A stretch of 64,000 nt of DNA from contig OX327683.1 in NCBI GenBank assembly GCA_946807835.1, positions 19,473,001 through 19,537,000 of the forward strand, given 5' to 3'. Made by a program: the position numbers and the translations under genes. The notes under the pieces were generated by a model that was given only the letters and a program-made list of their open reading frames with translations, was not told where the DNA came from and did not search any database. Shown here piece after piece: positions 35,956 through 48,100 of this stretch (positions are counted from its first letter, which is position 1; each line of letters opens with the position of its first letter). The stretch is from Ailanthus altissimus (taxonomy: Eukaryota; Streptophyta; Magnoliopsida; Sapindales; Simaroubaceae).

Positions 35956-37140
35956 CACTACTTAAAAAAAAGCTTTTAGTTATAAAAAATCACTGTCACA
36001 GACCATGTTTAGTGATAGAAAACTTTTATCACTAAAAGATACCTCATGAATCATTAATAGAAAACATCTATCACCAATTTGTGATAGAATTCTTCTATTA
36101 CTAGCTTCTAACATCATTTAGTAATAGAAAATACATATCACTAAATAGTAATTTTTATCCTACATATACAAAAGATATGTGACACAAAATGCATACGTGT
36201 TCGATGATGCAGATGTTGATTTAGTACCTAGTATGGTAAATGACATAAGTGTGATGTCATTATACTGACGTTAGAGGAAACTAATGTAAGGTCATCAAAA
36301 TACATTATCTGTCACGAATTTCTGGTAGCTTCTGTCACAAATTCTTGATAAATGTATATCACGAATTTGTGATAAATGGACATCTGGATTATATTATCTA
36401 TCACGAATTCATGTTAGATGATAACTCAATTGCATTTATTACATTTAACAGTCAATTGTTTCATGTTTGATGAAATCTAAATTATATCTGTATAAATATA
36501 TTAAATATTTAATTTATTTATATAAATTAAAAATATATACTGCAAAAAATAAAATATTCAATGAAGATTATTAGCAAAATTCAAATAACCATATATAACT
36601 GCAAACATATTTTCCTTAACACAATTACACATCATAATCATAAAATATAACAATATATACAACAATCAGTTACATCTATAAACTATAGATAAACATCATA
36701 GCACAACATTCAACTTAAACTCCAACAGATACACATCATAAACTATATACTACACTATAAAGTATCCAATATCAATTAATCTCCAACATTCAACTTAGAC
36801 CCGTTTGAAACTTACAACATGTGAAAATACAAGTTTAAATAGACAGTATAACATAAGTGCCTATGGAAAAAAAGATTCCATCATGTTAGAACAACATCAG
36901 TACATCAGTAACATAGTTTGAAATTTGTCAAGCAACAAACTCAATACAGCAATGCCTTTGAATATTCCTATCCCACCTTCAAATCAAAGAAATTCCAAGT
37001 TAGTTATTATGTTGTAACACTAAATTGAGAAATAAAGTTAGAATGAAATACAAAATATTGAGTGACAAATGTAATATACCTAACGCATATCTTAGAAGAG
37101 ACAAACAATGCCCACTGTACACGAATCTCATCTATCTCCT
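35956..37140 (+). mobile_element. CACTA-like transposon end with subterminal repeats
   Basis: It starts CACTACTTAAAAAAAAGC, close to the CACTACAAGAAAA ends of plant CACTA (EnSpm) transposons. Over the next 450 bases come many short direct and inverted copies of gtgataga, ctatcac and tcacgaattt, as in CACTA subterminal regions. The other terminal repeat was not found before the Copia gag at 37.6 kb, so the element is truncated or its right end is decayed. No transposase domain was recognised. It begins exactly where the outer Copia integrase is cut, so it interrupts that element. Confidence 0.5.
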
Positions 37141-37622
37141 CGTATATGTTGTCTTATCCATAAACTAATTAATAGCATATAAAGTAGAAAAATCAATTCA
37201 TTATTAATTATACGTAACTTCAAGGTGCCAATACAAGTAAATGAACTTAAAAAAATAATATCTATAAATAAATTGTATAGAATCATGTCCTTACTTATAT
37301 TACTATATTCTAATAAAAAAAAAGAAAATTTTCAAGTTAACCACTAATTTAATATAAAAAAAAAAATTTGACTGAAGTCAAATATTTTAAATTTTATTAA
37401 CCAAATAAATGTTAGGTTGGCTATTTTACCTTTATTACAATTTTAATAATTTTTTAATTAATTATAAAAAATATTATTTATAATGACAATAATAATTTAA
37501 AAAATTTAATAATATAATTAAATAATATAAATTATTTAATATTTTATTTTTTTATAAATGAATTAAAAATAATTAATATAAAAATAAGTAAAAATTAAAA
37601 ACATATAGGAAAAAAATGCTTG
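37141..37622. other. AT-rich junction
   Basis: About 480 bases of A/T-rich sequence with no recognised motif. The boundary between the CACTA-like sequence and the next Copia is not visible. Confidence 0.4.
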
Positions 37623-37811
37623 TTAGGCGCACGCCCAGGCATGCGGATCAAGGTCACTTGAAGATGTTGTAGGCTTCTCACTTAGATTAGAGGTATCCTC
37701 TAGGGCTGATTCAAGTCCTAGACACTCTAACAAAGCCATCATCTTAACCTTCCACAAATTAAAATTATTATGCCCGGATAATTTCTTAACATCATACTTC
37801 CAAGATGCCAT
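37623..37811 (-). pseudogene. Copia element D gag, first part only
   Basis: From the ATG at 37,811 the product starts MASWKYDVKKLSG, then FNLWKVKMMALLECLGLESAL, the standard N-terminus of a Copia UBN2 gag. It ends in a stop after 62 residues, and downstream sequence is unrelated AT-rich DNA. The start lies 24 bases from the primer site, which supports the choice of start codon. Confidence 0.75.
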
Positions 37812-37835
37812 AATTATATCAAATTCGTACAATAT

Positions 37836-37847
37836 GCTTTGATACCA
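37836..37847 (-). other. Primer-binding site of Copia element D
   Basis: On the minus strand this reads tggtatcaaagc, one base different from the TGGTATCAGAGC site complementary to initiator-methionine tRNA. It sits between the LTR end and the gag start. Confidence 0.75.
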
Positions 37848-37850
37848 GTT

Positions 37851-38350
37851 TGGTGGTGTATAAACCCTCACTTAGAATACCAAATACAAACAACCCTAGT
37901 ACTATTAATCCGCTATCAATTGCACAAAGACAATTACAAAGACAATAGCAACTACCAGATTATTTAAGCGAAAGCAATACCCAGCATATACGTATTATGA
38001 AATAAAACACTAAGCCTCAATACCGAAGGAGATATTCATTCAAATATTTTACCAAGAGACTAGTGACGATGAAAGAAAATTCATTCTTAGTGGTTACATA
38101 TATAAAAGAAATTTTATGTAGAGATGAATTCTTTCTTGTTTTAGAATTATAAAATCTAGATTTGAAAATTATTCATTAAATATTATCAAATAATTTTATA
38201 AATGATGTCCTTTTATTTTATAATCAATTTTTTATATAAAAATATAAGATTTTTATTTTATAAATTAAAGATTTTTATTAGCATTATATATTAATTTAAT
38301 GAATTATGAATTTGTAAAATATTTAAGATGGTGTCACTTGTGATATCACT
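37851..38350 (-). mobile_element. 5' LTR of Copia element D
   Basis: The LTR end is fixed by the primer site: minus-strand ...ttatacaccacca at 37,851. The part to about 38,110 has LTR texture. The outer end could not be located and 38,350 is approximate. No partner LTR was seen, and it is unlike the 26,449-26,664 LTR. Confidence 0.5.
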
Positions 38351-39310
38351 TATGTTTTGAGGGTAAAATAATTAATTTATAGAAAAGTTAGAATTTAACA
38401 AAACCATTATAACAACTGGGGTTGTTTTGTTATTTTCAAACATTAAAGGGATCTTTGATAGTTGAGAAAAAATAGAAGGATCAGTGACGAACTCCCTAAA
38501 ATATGCCCCTTTAGACATTAAATAATAATAATAATAATTAATATCAGTATCACCATCTATTTATTAACCGTGCGGCATACATTGGGAAACAATTTCAATT
38601 GTGCGATTAATTTAATTATTTAAAAGGATTATTTTACAATTCTGAAAAGGTTTTTATTAATAAAGGAATTGTTTGTATTTATTAGATTAATAGTTAAATT
38701 TCATTATTTTTAATTTTTTAATTTAATCAAACGATCCAATTATTTTCGGTTACTGATATGGAAAATTTTCTAGTATTATAAAATGACCCTAAACTACTCA
38801 CATGTAAAATTAATGTTTCCTTAAAGTGTTGTTTTGTGCAAAATTATTTAAGTACTATTTTATTCCTTCTCGCGATTTGTTAGATCAATTTCCGTATAGG
38901 GAAGATTGTTCTACGGTTTCATATAGCTAAATTTATTCTCTTTAATTAACTATGACTTATGATTACATGGAGAAAATCTTAGATGATGGTCCTCTTACCA
39001 TGACATTTATACTCACTAATTAATATTTATTTCAAAATTTGGATTATAATAATATTATGCATTTAGAAAATGAGAAAAAATTTATAATAAATAGTTAGAA
39101 TTGATTAATATATTTCTCAAAACAAATAAAAAGAAATCGAAAGAAGAAACATAAATCATAGATCAACTAGGCCCTTTTGTGGACTTGCCTAAAAATAAGA
39201 AAGAAAAATCTAATAAAAATACCATAAAATAAAGTTTGATCCTATTCATGAAGATTCTGAAAATATTCTATACTAAAAATAAAAAATTCACCACATTTTT
39301 TTCACTTTTA
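38351..39310. other. Unassigned AT-rich region
   Basis: No gene is present. There is a short ATA trinucleotide run near 38,521-38,537. The right end may be the 5' untranslated part of the LINE that follows. Confidence 0.4.
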
Positions 39311-40520
39311 GTTTGGTCGTGAGGCAGTAGTGCGCTGGTCGCCTACTTTATGGCAAATGGTGGACAGGTTTGATGTTGAAGCGGTTGCCTCGAACATGTT
39401 CATTTTTCGGTTCCGTAGTGAAGTTGATAAGAGGGTGGTGTTAGCAGGAAGCTCTTGGACTTTCAGCTGGTAACTTATTGTTCTTCAAGAACCAACAAAA
39501 ATTAGAGACTATAGGAATATGTGTTTTGATAAAACTCCATTTTGGGTGAAAATGTATCATGTCCCTATTACTTGTATGACCTAGCATACAGGGGTAAGTA
39601 TAGGGAGTTTGTTAAGAGAGGTGATGGAGGTGGACTGAGGTAATGAGGACATTGTTTAGGCAGGTTTTTACGGGTCATAATAATGATGATTATCCAAAAT
39701 CCTCTACTAAGGGTACTGGAGATTGAGATGGGAAAAGAACGTGTGCTGGTGTTGTTGAGGTATGAACGGCTGCCAGAAGTATACTATAACTATGGTATTT
39801 TGGGCCACCCTTTGAGAGAATGCTCCAAAAAATATAGTGTTAATGCTGAGGGAAAGTTTCTGTACGGGGACTGGATACAGGCGGAGGATAAGATAGTGTC
39901 AAAGGGTTTTCAATACCAGTCCCCTGGGATCAACATCTCTCAAAAGGTAGCCGACAGGTTTTTACTGATGCTGGCGACGTGATTCAAGTAACCCACGAGA
40001 AGAATATTTTACGAGATTTCAAAAGAGATAGGAGGAACTCTCTTTGTTGCTCTCTGGGACTGTTGGTTTAGGCGGACAAGGTGATTACTGGAAAGTCGAA
40101 GGTGAAACAGGTTCAGCCTGTGGTAGTTGATTATGGCCACTTTTGGGGGCACCACAACCTGCCATGAATGGTCCGAAAATATCGGCTACGAAGATAAGGG
40201 TAGTGGGCTACAGTTCCTGGGGAAGAATCTATGTGATAGTGGGTCAACTAGAATTCAGTTTGAAGAGGGTCTCAATGGGCAAATAAATGAGGAAGAAAGT
40301 TCGAAAGATCAGATAAATGCTAATGGGAATAAGGATGAGGATACCTCAGGGCAAAACCAAGAGAATAGGGGGTTAGGAACTTACGTGGCATCTGTCCTAA
40401 AAGAGATTTTTAGTAGAACCACTTCTTCTGCTAAGGAACCGGGAATAAAGGGTAAAAGTAATTCTCCCTCGACTAAAACTCCTTCTTTCCAAAAGAGGAC
40501 TGTGAATTCCGCTAGTATTT
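39311..40520 (+). pseudogene. LINE ORF1-like (DUF4283 and zinc knuckle)
   Basis: The frame opens with NMFIFRFRSEVDKRVVLAG followed by SWTF, the DUF4283 pattern of plant LINE ORF1 proteins. Further on come LVLLRYERLPEVYYNYGILGHPLREC, the zf-CCHC_4 position (39,683-39,982). The two leading cysteines of the knuckle are tyrosines, and only the histidine and last cysteine remain. A polar, glutamate- and serine-rich tail follows (40,127-40,522). Stops and shifts interrupt it, so it is not functional. Confidence 0.75.
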
Positions 40521-40764
40521 AGGCTCTTAATACACAACTGGCACATTTTCTTTTAAAAAAAAGTTTACGTATTACCAGTATTGATAAATTGGCATTAAGT
40601 ATAAAGAAAAAATAAGACTGAAAAATGTGGGAAGATTGTTTCTAGACCAATATCTACATATTTGCCTTGTTATGTGGTTGTAAATTATATCTCTTCTCCA
40701 AATCCTTTTGTTGCTCAGACAGATGTAATTATAGCGGCAGCTCCTACGGGCAGAGCTGTCGATC

Positions 40765-42033
40765 ATTATGAATCTAGTAAGCTGGAACGTTTAAGGTTTG
40801 GGTCATGGCTGGATGTTCCCTGTGTTGCATCAATATGTGCAGCAATTTAAGCCTGAATTGGTGTTTTTAATGGAAACTATCTCTTGGAATGAACAAATAG
40901 AAACATTGAGGTGTAAATTAGGGTTTCACTGTAAGCTGGTGGTTGAAAGGATAGGTCGAAGTGGAGGGTTGTATTTATTGTCGAGCGATTAGACAGGGGT
41001 AGAACTACTGTCATATTCACATATTCATATTGATGTGGTAGTTCAGTCTCACTCCTAGAAAAAGTGGCGGTTTATAGGTTTTTATTGTCATCTTGATTAT
41101 TCTGAACAACATCACTCCTGGAATATGTTGCGTAGGTTAAGTTCTTTATCTGAGCTTTCATGGCTGTGTGGTGGGAATTTTAACAAAATGTTGTGTATGA
41201 ATGAAAAAGAGGGGGGCGTCTCCAGGAATGAGGGGTGATAGATAACTTTCGTACAGGTCTTGATGATTGCGCTCTCTCTAATATGGGTTTTACAGGTCCG
41301 CAATTTATCTAGGAATGCCTTGACAGAATAGTGTGTGATGAGAAAAGGGCTACTCTCTTTCCGAACTCTATGGTGTCTCATCTGAGTCTTTGGGGGCCAA
41401 ATCACCATCCATTGAGAGTAGAAATTGCAGAAGGTAATGTTGTTAAAAAAATTAAATGGCATATTCGCTTCCATTTTAAGGAGGTATGGGTTGATGAACC
41501 TGAGTGTGGTGAGATAGTTAGAGCACACTGGTTACCTCCTAATACGTCAAATGTTTTATATTTGGTGGTCTTCAACTTAAAAAGTCTACAAAGGCAATTG
41601 AGAGAGAAACAGGCAGAGTTGGAAGAGTTATAGAACCCTTTAACGAGTGAAAATTAGGATAAACACAAAAGGTTGAAAAATCACTTGATGTGCCACTTTA
41701 TAAAATAGAGCGATATTGGAAGCAAAGGTCACATGCAACTTGGCTAAGGCAGGGTGACAAAAATACTCGATTCTTCCATTCGCAGGCGTCACGAAGAAGG
41801 GCAAGGAACGACATAAAAGGCCTATATGATAATGATGGTGTATGAAGAGAAGGATAGCAAGCAATGCAGGATGTGGTTCAAAATTATTTCGCAAATTTAT
41901 TCTGCTCTTCCGCACCGTCAATATAACAGCTTAGAGCAGGTTCTCAGTTTGGTCCAACCAAAAACTACAGAAGGAGATATTGTCAGCACCTTTTACAGGA
42001 GCAGAAGTATATACTGCAGTGTTCCAAATGCTT
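40765..42033 (+). pseudogene. LINE ORF2 endonuclease and RT linker, truncated
   Basis: The product begins MNLVSWNV, the first strand of the APE-type endonuclease, with PELVFLMET (catalytic glutamate) and GRSGGLYLL. Later come GGNFNKML where the family has GDFN, LDRIVCDEKRATLFP, and GPNHHPL where SDHxPL is expected, so the catalytic aspartate is asparagine. The linker (YWKQRSHATWLRQGDKNTRFFH) follows, and the sequence stops resembling a LINE after FTGAEVYTAVFQM at about 42,033, just before the APGPDG start of reverse transcriptase. Stops occur throughout. The 3' half is missing, the reverse of ordinary 5' truncation. Confidence 0.8.
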
Positions 42034-42990
42034 GTCGTCGAGATGCACCTCCAAGTTAATAATTTAAAAAAATAAATGACGTGTTCTTATAAAAAAAGTT
42101 AAGAATTATAATTTTCCTTTATTATTAATTATACGAAAACTTAAAAGTTTAATATTTTATGGTAGTAGACTTGTAAATCCTTTAAAAAAATATATAATTA
42201 ACAAAAAAATATGTTCCTCTCAAAAGTAAGATATAAGTAGGTAAATTCGAAATTATATAATTTTAGAATTATTATTGAATATAATTTTTCTTTATTCTAA
42301 AACACCTCACAAACTAAAAATTGTATAGTAAAAAAGTTATAGCATAAGATATATTAGAAAAAAAACATTCTCTATTTTTCATATTTTTAATATTGTTCTG
42401 TAACAATAGCATTACGAGCATTGATATTAAGAATTAATCTCATGTCTTTTGCTTGTTAAATAAAATAATAAGCTCTTATTAAAAAATTACGAATTACGTC
42501 TAAATGATTCTCGATCATTTCTAAAAAAGAATACAAATACTCATAAGAAAGTTGAATATGATCGTGGAAAAGAGGGAAGGCGCGATTATCTCCCTTATAG
42601 TGGCAATAAAATACCAAGAACGAAAGAATATTAAAAATGGATAGAAACACTAAGATAAAGACAACGGTGTAGAGAATAAATGCTTTAAGCATTAAAAAAT
42701 AGTTGTTATTGATGTGATGCATTAGGAGGCATCTATCAAAGTAAAGAAAAAAGTATATAGAGACAAATCTTTTTAATGACTAAAGATCTTCTTCATATGG
42801 ATGTTTCTGATTTCTTTGGAGATAAAGAAAGAAACACCAATCATTAAACTTTAATTAATATCTTTATATTAGGTTTTTTTTATAAAATGTAACATTTATA
42901 ATGTAGCATTTTGATATTTCTCATAAATTTTATTTAATATAAGAAATAACTTTTAAACATAAATTATTCAAAAGTAAATAATAGTGCAGC
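42034..42990. other. Unassigned AT-rich region
   Basis: No family resemblance is seen in any frame. It lies between the broken LINE and the chromovirus LTR. Confidence 0.4.
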
Positions 42991-44544
42991 TGGCAGGACC
43001 CGACCCAAGTCCTCCTCAAGAATCGAGGCGAATTCTACAATGACGTGGGACTAACATACTCTTTACTCATATATATGATATAATGAGGCTAGTTGCCTAA
43101 TCAAAAAGTGTACACGTATACTCCAATATACAAAAAAATATACAAATACACAGACTAAAACACTTATGCAGCTATGTGTGTCGTGGGCTAACCTCAAAAT
43201 ATGATGACTGTATCACACTGCACGAATTCCAATAACTTGAAACAAATAGGGAAAATAGAAAAATTTGTGAGCTTGTGGCTCAGTGAGTAGAAATAATCTA
43301 AAAATATTATATACTTTATATGTATTGTACACGTATAAATCTGTAAGATAAAATAATCATAAAACTGTATATTGAGTAGTCAATAAACTTGTACTAAAAG
43401 TATGAGTTGTCATAAAAATCTGTGCTAAAGTTAAAATTATAACATAATACTGAGAATCTGAAAGTCTGAAAGCGTAAACTATTATAAAATATATTATCAA
43501 GCTGAATATATATAACATAGTTCTAGAAACATATACTACATATACATTGAAAATCACACCAAACTTGTATCCGGAAAAAAACTGGTTTAATCTGGCAGAG
43601 TAACTCACGCACAGACAGAGCGGGGGATTTGAGCTGGTCTAATCCAGCGAAGTGCTGCATCGCTCGGGCAGAGCAAACTAAACTGGTCTAACACATGCAC
43701 AGAGCAACTACACTAAATGGGAAGGTATGCATATGGTGATTCAAAAACTACTACTATATAATATCATGAAAGTACAATTGTTCTAAAATAAATATTTTTG
43801 TACTGAACGTAATCATAAACTATACTATATAATATCATGAAAACACATTTGTTCTAAAATAAATATTTTTGTACTGAACGTAATCATAAACTATGCTATA
43901 ATAAATTCTAAAAATATTTTTGAATATACTAATTAACATAAATATTTATTTGTCTAAAATAAATCATGACTAAATCTAATAACGTGTAATTAAATCATAA
44001 TTGATGTATTAAAAATATATAAAATATATATGTAGCTATCCACTTACAAAAGTGTGCTAATCTTGAGTTGGGTCTGGATTCTGAGATCTATCTGCTATCG
44101 GTACACCTCCTATATCACAGGGTGTAAAAATACATCATTGATAACGATATGTATTATAAATATTAAAATATAAATATGTTAATATCGTAAAACTATTACC
44201 CGCCAAATTACTGGGTATAACTTTAACTACCCAAACTAATTTTCTGAAATTTTCTATTTATTTTCTTCCTTATTCTTCTTCCCCCCTTTTTTTCTTTCTT
44301 TCTCTTTTCTCTTTTCCTTTTTCTCGGCTTTCTCTTCTTCTTTTTTCTTCTCTCTTTTCTTTTCTCTCGGCTTTCTCTTTTTCTTCCTTCTCTTCTCTCT
44401 TCTTTTATTTCAATTTTGCTTCCTCTTCTCAATGAAGCCAAAACCAAACAATTATATATATATATATACAACGACTACCACTTAATTTCTTTATACTTTG
44501 ATTTTTTGCCACTCGGATGCTTAAAAATATATACGTGTATGACA
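42991..44544 (-). mobile_element. 3' LTR of the Tekay-type chromovirus
   Basis: Runs from tggcaggacccg to gtgtatgaca (TG...CA), 1554 bases. It aligns with 49,524-50,979 and with the solo LTR at 8258-9744. Relative to both it has a 71-base tandem duplication. It is pyrimidine-rich around 44,265-44,420 on the plus strand. The adjacent purine-rich (minus strand) tract at 44,545-44,560 is the polypurine tract. Confidence 0.9.
43752..43893. repeat. 71-base tandem duplication within one LTR
   Basis: Two copies (43,752-43,822 and 43,823-43,893), each starting tactatataatatcatgaaa and ending aatcataaac(t), differ at few positions. The opposite LTR (near 50,270-50,340) and the solo LTR (near 9025-9090) have one copy. 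Confidence 0.85.
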
Positions 44545-44580
44545 ATTCTTTCCCTCATAAAAAACTTTTATCCTCAAAAT

Positions 44581-45750
44581 TTATATACCTCTCTGAAATA
44601 AATGAGGATACTAAACTCCTATCTGATCCTCTCGCTCCCATGTAACCTCTTCCATTGCATGATTCCTCCATAAAACTTTAACTAGCAAAATAGTTTTATT
44701 ACGTAGTCTTTGCTGGCGATAGTCCACTACTATCTAAACAAGTTTTTCGTCATAAGTCAAGTCTATCCTCAACTAAACTGGCTGAGTATCTAGAATGTGA
44801 GAAGGGTCAGGTATATACTTCCGCAACATAGAAATATGAAATACATCATGAATGAACGATAACTCAGGTGGTAATGCTAAGCGTTACGCAACTACACCAA
44901 CCCTTTTTAGAATCTTATATGGCCCGATATATCTAGAACTTAATTTTTTCTGTTTCCCAAAACGAAGCACACCCTTCCATTGTGAGATCCGTAAGAAAAC
45001 TCTGTCTCTTACTGTAAACTCAAGTTGTCTACGGCGTTTATCTGTATAACTCTTCTGTCTATCTTGAGCTGCCTTGAGTCTATCTCTGATAATACTGATC
45101 TTCTCACTAGTAGCTTAGATAATCTCTAGACCCAATAATTTTCTTTCCCCAACCTCATCCTAGCAAATCGGAGTTCTATATTTTCTTCCGTATAAAGCCT
45201 CATACGGCGCCATCTGAATGCTAAACTAATAACTATTATTATATGCAAACTCCAACAATGGTAAATAATCATCCCAATTACCCTTAAGCTACAACATACA
45301 AGCTCTGAACATATCCTCTAATATCTATATAATTCTCTCTGACTGCCCATCTGTTTGAGGATGAAAAGTTGTACTAAAGTTTAGCTTAGTGTATAAGGTC
45401 TTCTGTAAGTGATGCCAGAATCTAAAAGTGAATCGAGGGTCTCTATCTGATATGATGGACACTGGAGTCCCATGTAATCATACAATCTCACTCACATACA
45501 AATGAGTCAGCCTATCTAATGAGTATGAAATCTTATAAGGCAAGAAATGAGTAGACTTTGTGAGTCGATCAACAATCACCCAAATACTATCATGAGCTCT
45601 TCAAGTACAAGGAAGCCCAAGAACAAAGTCCATAGTGATATGTTCCCACTTCCATTCAGAAACTGGAAGTGGTTGAGATAATTCTGCTAGCCTCTGATGT
45701 TCTGCCTTAACCTGCTAACAAATCAGGCAGTGAGATACAAACTCTGCAAT
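44581..45750 (-). pseudogene. Chromovirus integrase and chromodomain
   Basis: Reading leftward: the zinc-binding HHCC part (YAMHPDSNKMYRTL, FVSHCLIC), core [27 protein letters not shown] and [12 protein letters not shown], giving the D, D and E of the catalytic triad. Then RYIGPYKILKRVG, the GPY motif, and VFHISMLRKYIPD. It ends with QIVDYRQQRLRNKTILLVKV, LWRNHAMEEVTWE and YPHLF, a chromodomain of the Tekay/Del type, and a stop at 44,581. By family knowledge the chromodomain guides insertion into heterochromatin. Several in-frame stops make it inactive. Confidence 0.85.
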
Positions 45751-47540
45751 TTCTCTTTTCATACCTTACCACCAGTAATGTTCTCTGAGAGTACGATACA
45801 TTTTATTACTGTCAGGATGCATAGCATAAGGTGAGCTATGAGCTTCTTATAAAATCTGCTTCTTTAACTCTAAGTTATTCAGAACACAAAGCCTATTACC
45901 AATAACTAATGTCCCATCAACTTTCAACGTTAAATCAGTTCGCATTCCATTCTTTACTTCTTGCTTAAGTTTAACTAAATTAGGATCTTGATCTTGCATC
46001 TCTCAAATTTGATCAATCAACATATACCTAACTTGAAAATGTACTAGAAAGACTCCAGACTTGTCTACAGATAATTTAACCCTAATAAACCTTAACTCAA
46101 CTAACAATGAATGATAAGTCACTTTCAAATAAGCTATAGAGTTAGAAGACTTTTTGTTAAGTGCATCTGCTACCATATTTGCCTTACTTGGATGATAATC
46201 AATCGTACAGTCATAATCTTTTATTAACTCTAACTATCTCCGTTGTCTCAGATTCAGATCTTTCTGTGTGAACAAATACTTCAAACTTTTGTGATCAATG
46301 AAGATTTGACATGTAACACAATATAAATAATGTCTCTAAATATTCAAGGCGAATATTACTGCTGCCAATTCTAAATCATAGGTTGGATAATTCAACTCAT
46401 GCTTCTTAAGCTGCTTAGAAGCATCAACTATCACCTTACCATGCTATATCAATACACAACTTAATCCCTGTCTAGAAGCATCACTGTAAATTATAAATCC
46501 TTTGGTGCCAGATGAAAGTGTGAGAATAGGAGTTGAAGTCAATCTCTTTTTTAAGTTCTTGGAAACTACGTTCACATTCATCAATCCACATAAATGTTAC
46601 ATTTTTTTGGGTCAACTTTGTAAGCGGTGCAGCAATCTTAGAGAAGTCTTAAACAAATCTCCGATAATAACCTGTTAGACCTAGAAAACTTCTAATTTCT
46701 GTCACACTAGCTAGTCACTCCCAATTTACCACAACTTTAATTTTCTGAGGATCCACATAAATTCCATCTGCTGAGATCACATGGCCTAAAAATGTAACTT
46801 TATCTAGCCAGAACTGACATTTGTTGAACTTAGCATATAATTGATTATTCCTCAAAATATGTAACACTATCCTCAAATGCTCTGCATGCTCCTCTGTACT
46901 TCGTGAATATACAAGAATATCATTAATAAAAATTATAACAAATCGATCAAGATATGAATGAAATACCTTATTTATAAGGTCCATGAATGCAGCTGGAGCA
47001 TTAATCAACCCAAATGGCATTACTAAAAACTCATAATGCCCATATCGAGTTCTGAAGGCAGTCTTAGCCACATTAATATCTTTGATCTTTAACTGATGAT
47101 ACCCTGATCGTAGATCGATCTTTGAGAAAACCTTTACACCATGTAACTAATCAAATAAATCATCTATGCAAGGAAGTGGGTACTTGTTGCGTATAGTGAC
47201 TTTATTTAGCTTCCGATAATCAATGCATAGTCTCAAAGTTCCATCCTTCTTTTTAATAAATAATATCGATGTTCCCCATGGTGATACACTATGTCTGATG
47301 AAACTCTTATCTATAAATTCTTGTTACTGAGTCATCAATTCTTTTAACTCTAAGGGGACCATTCTGTATGATGCTTTGGAGATAGGAGTTGTGTCTGGAA
47401 CCAAATCAATACCAAAATCAATCTCTCTACCTGGTGGTAAGCTTGAAAGATCTTTAGGAAATACATCTAGAAAATCTCTAACTACCAGAATATCTTCTAA
47501 TATAGCCCTATTGACTCTGGTATCAATAACATGTGCCAAA
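45751..47540 (-). pseudogene. Chromovirus reverse transcriptase and RNase H
   Basis: From the right: LPPGREIDFGIDLVPDTTPI (47,324-47,539), the [20 protein letters not shown] block (near 47,220), [33 protein letters not shown] (46,715-47,071), then [13 protein letters not shown]. The family has FIDD at this last site, so one catalytic aspartate is asparagine. RNase H follows with [12 protein letters not shown] and the later LNLRQRxLELIKDYDC and ADALNKK. Single stops fall inside otherwise well-kept domains. Confidence 0.85.
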
Positions 47541-48100
47541 TAGGTTGGACATCATTTTCTGAGCAACCGTTTAGCTGTCATAGCAGATATAACACAGGAT
47601 GGAAGAACTTGTCGCTCTCCACAAAAAAATAATATCAAGCTCTCCACATCTTCCGAATATAACCTCCTTACGAAAACAGTCTACAGTAGCATGGTGATTA
47701 GCTAACTAGTTCATCCTAAGTATTGCATCAAAATCGTGTATATCAAAAGGAATTAAATATGTTACTATCTCACTACTACCCACTTTGATAACACAACCCT
47801 GAAATACATTCTCAACCAATAATGATTCTTCAACCGGTGTGGCTACCGTCAAACTATAATCTAGGGGTTTTAACATTCTATCTGCATGTACAGCAAAAAT
47901 ACGGGAAATAAAAGAATGCGTAAAGCCCATATCAATTAAAATATGAGCCTCTTAGCCAAAAATAGCCAGCATACCTGTAACAACATCTTGGGTAGCTTGT
48001 GCCTCTTGCTGAGTCAAAGAAAATACATGTGTCTGGCTACGAGGTTGGCCTGGCTACGAGGTCAACCTGGCTGACCCCTCTGTGGATCTCTACTAGCTCT
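47541..48100 (-). pseudogene. Chromovirus aspartic protease
   Basis: The conceptual product carries HILIDMGFTHSFIS where the family has LIDTGATHSFIS. The aspartate is kept but the next residue, threonine, is methionine. It continues VATPVEESLLVENVFQGCVI and LIPFDIHDFDAILRMN (the GMDW end is degraded). Another stop lies just upstream of the active site. It is joined in order between gag and reverse transcriptase. Confidence 0.75.

Noticed and set aside
41112..41528. A 138-residue minus-strand open frame
   Set aside because: It is antisense to the LINE endonuclease, which has clear motifs on the plus strand.
44223..44471. An arginine/lysine/glutamate-rich 82-residue open frame
   Set aside because: It is the translation of the pyrimidine-rich part of the chromovirus LTR on the other strand. 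The same stretch recurs in the other two LTR copies without an intact frame.
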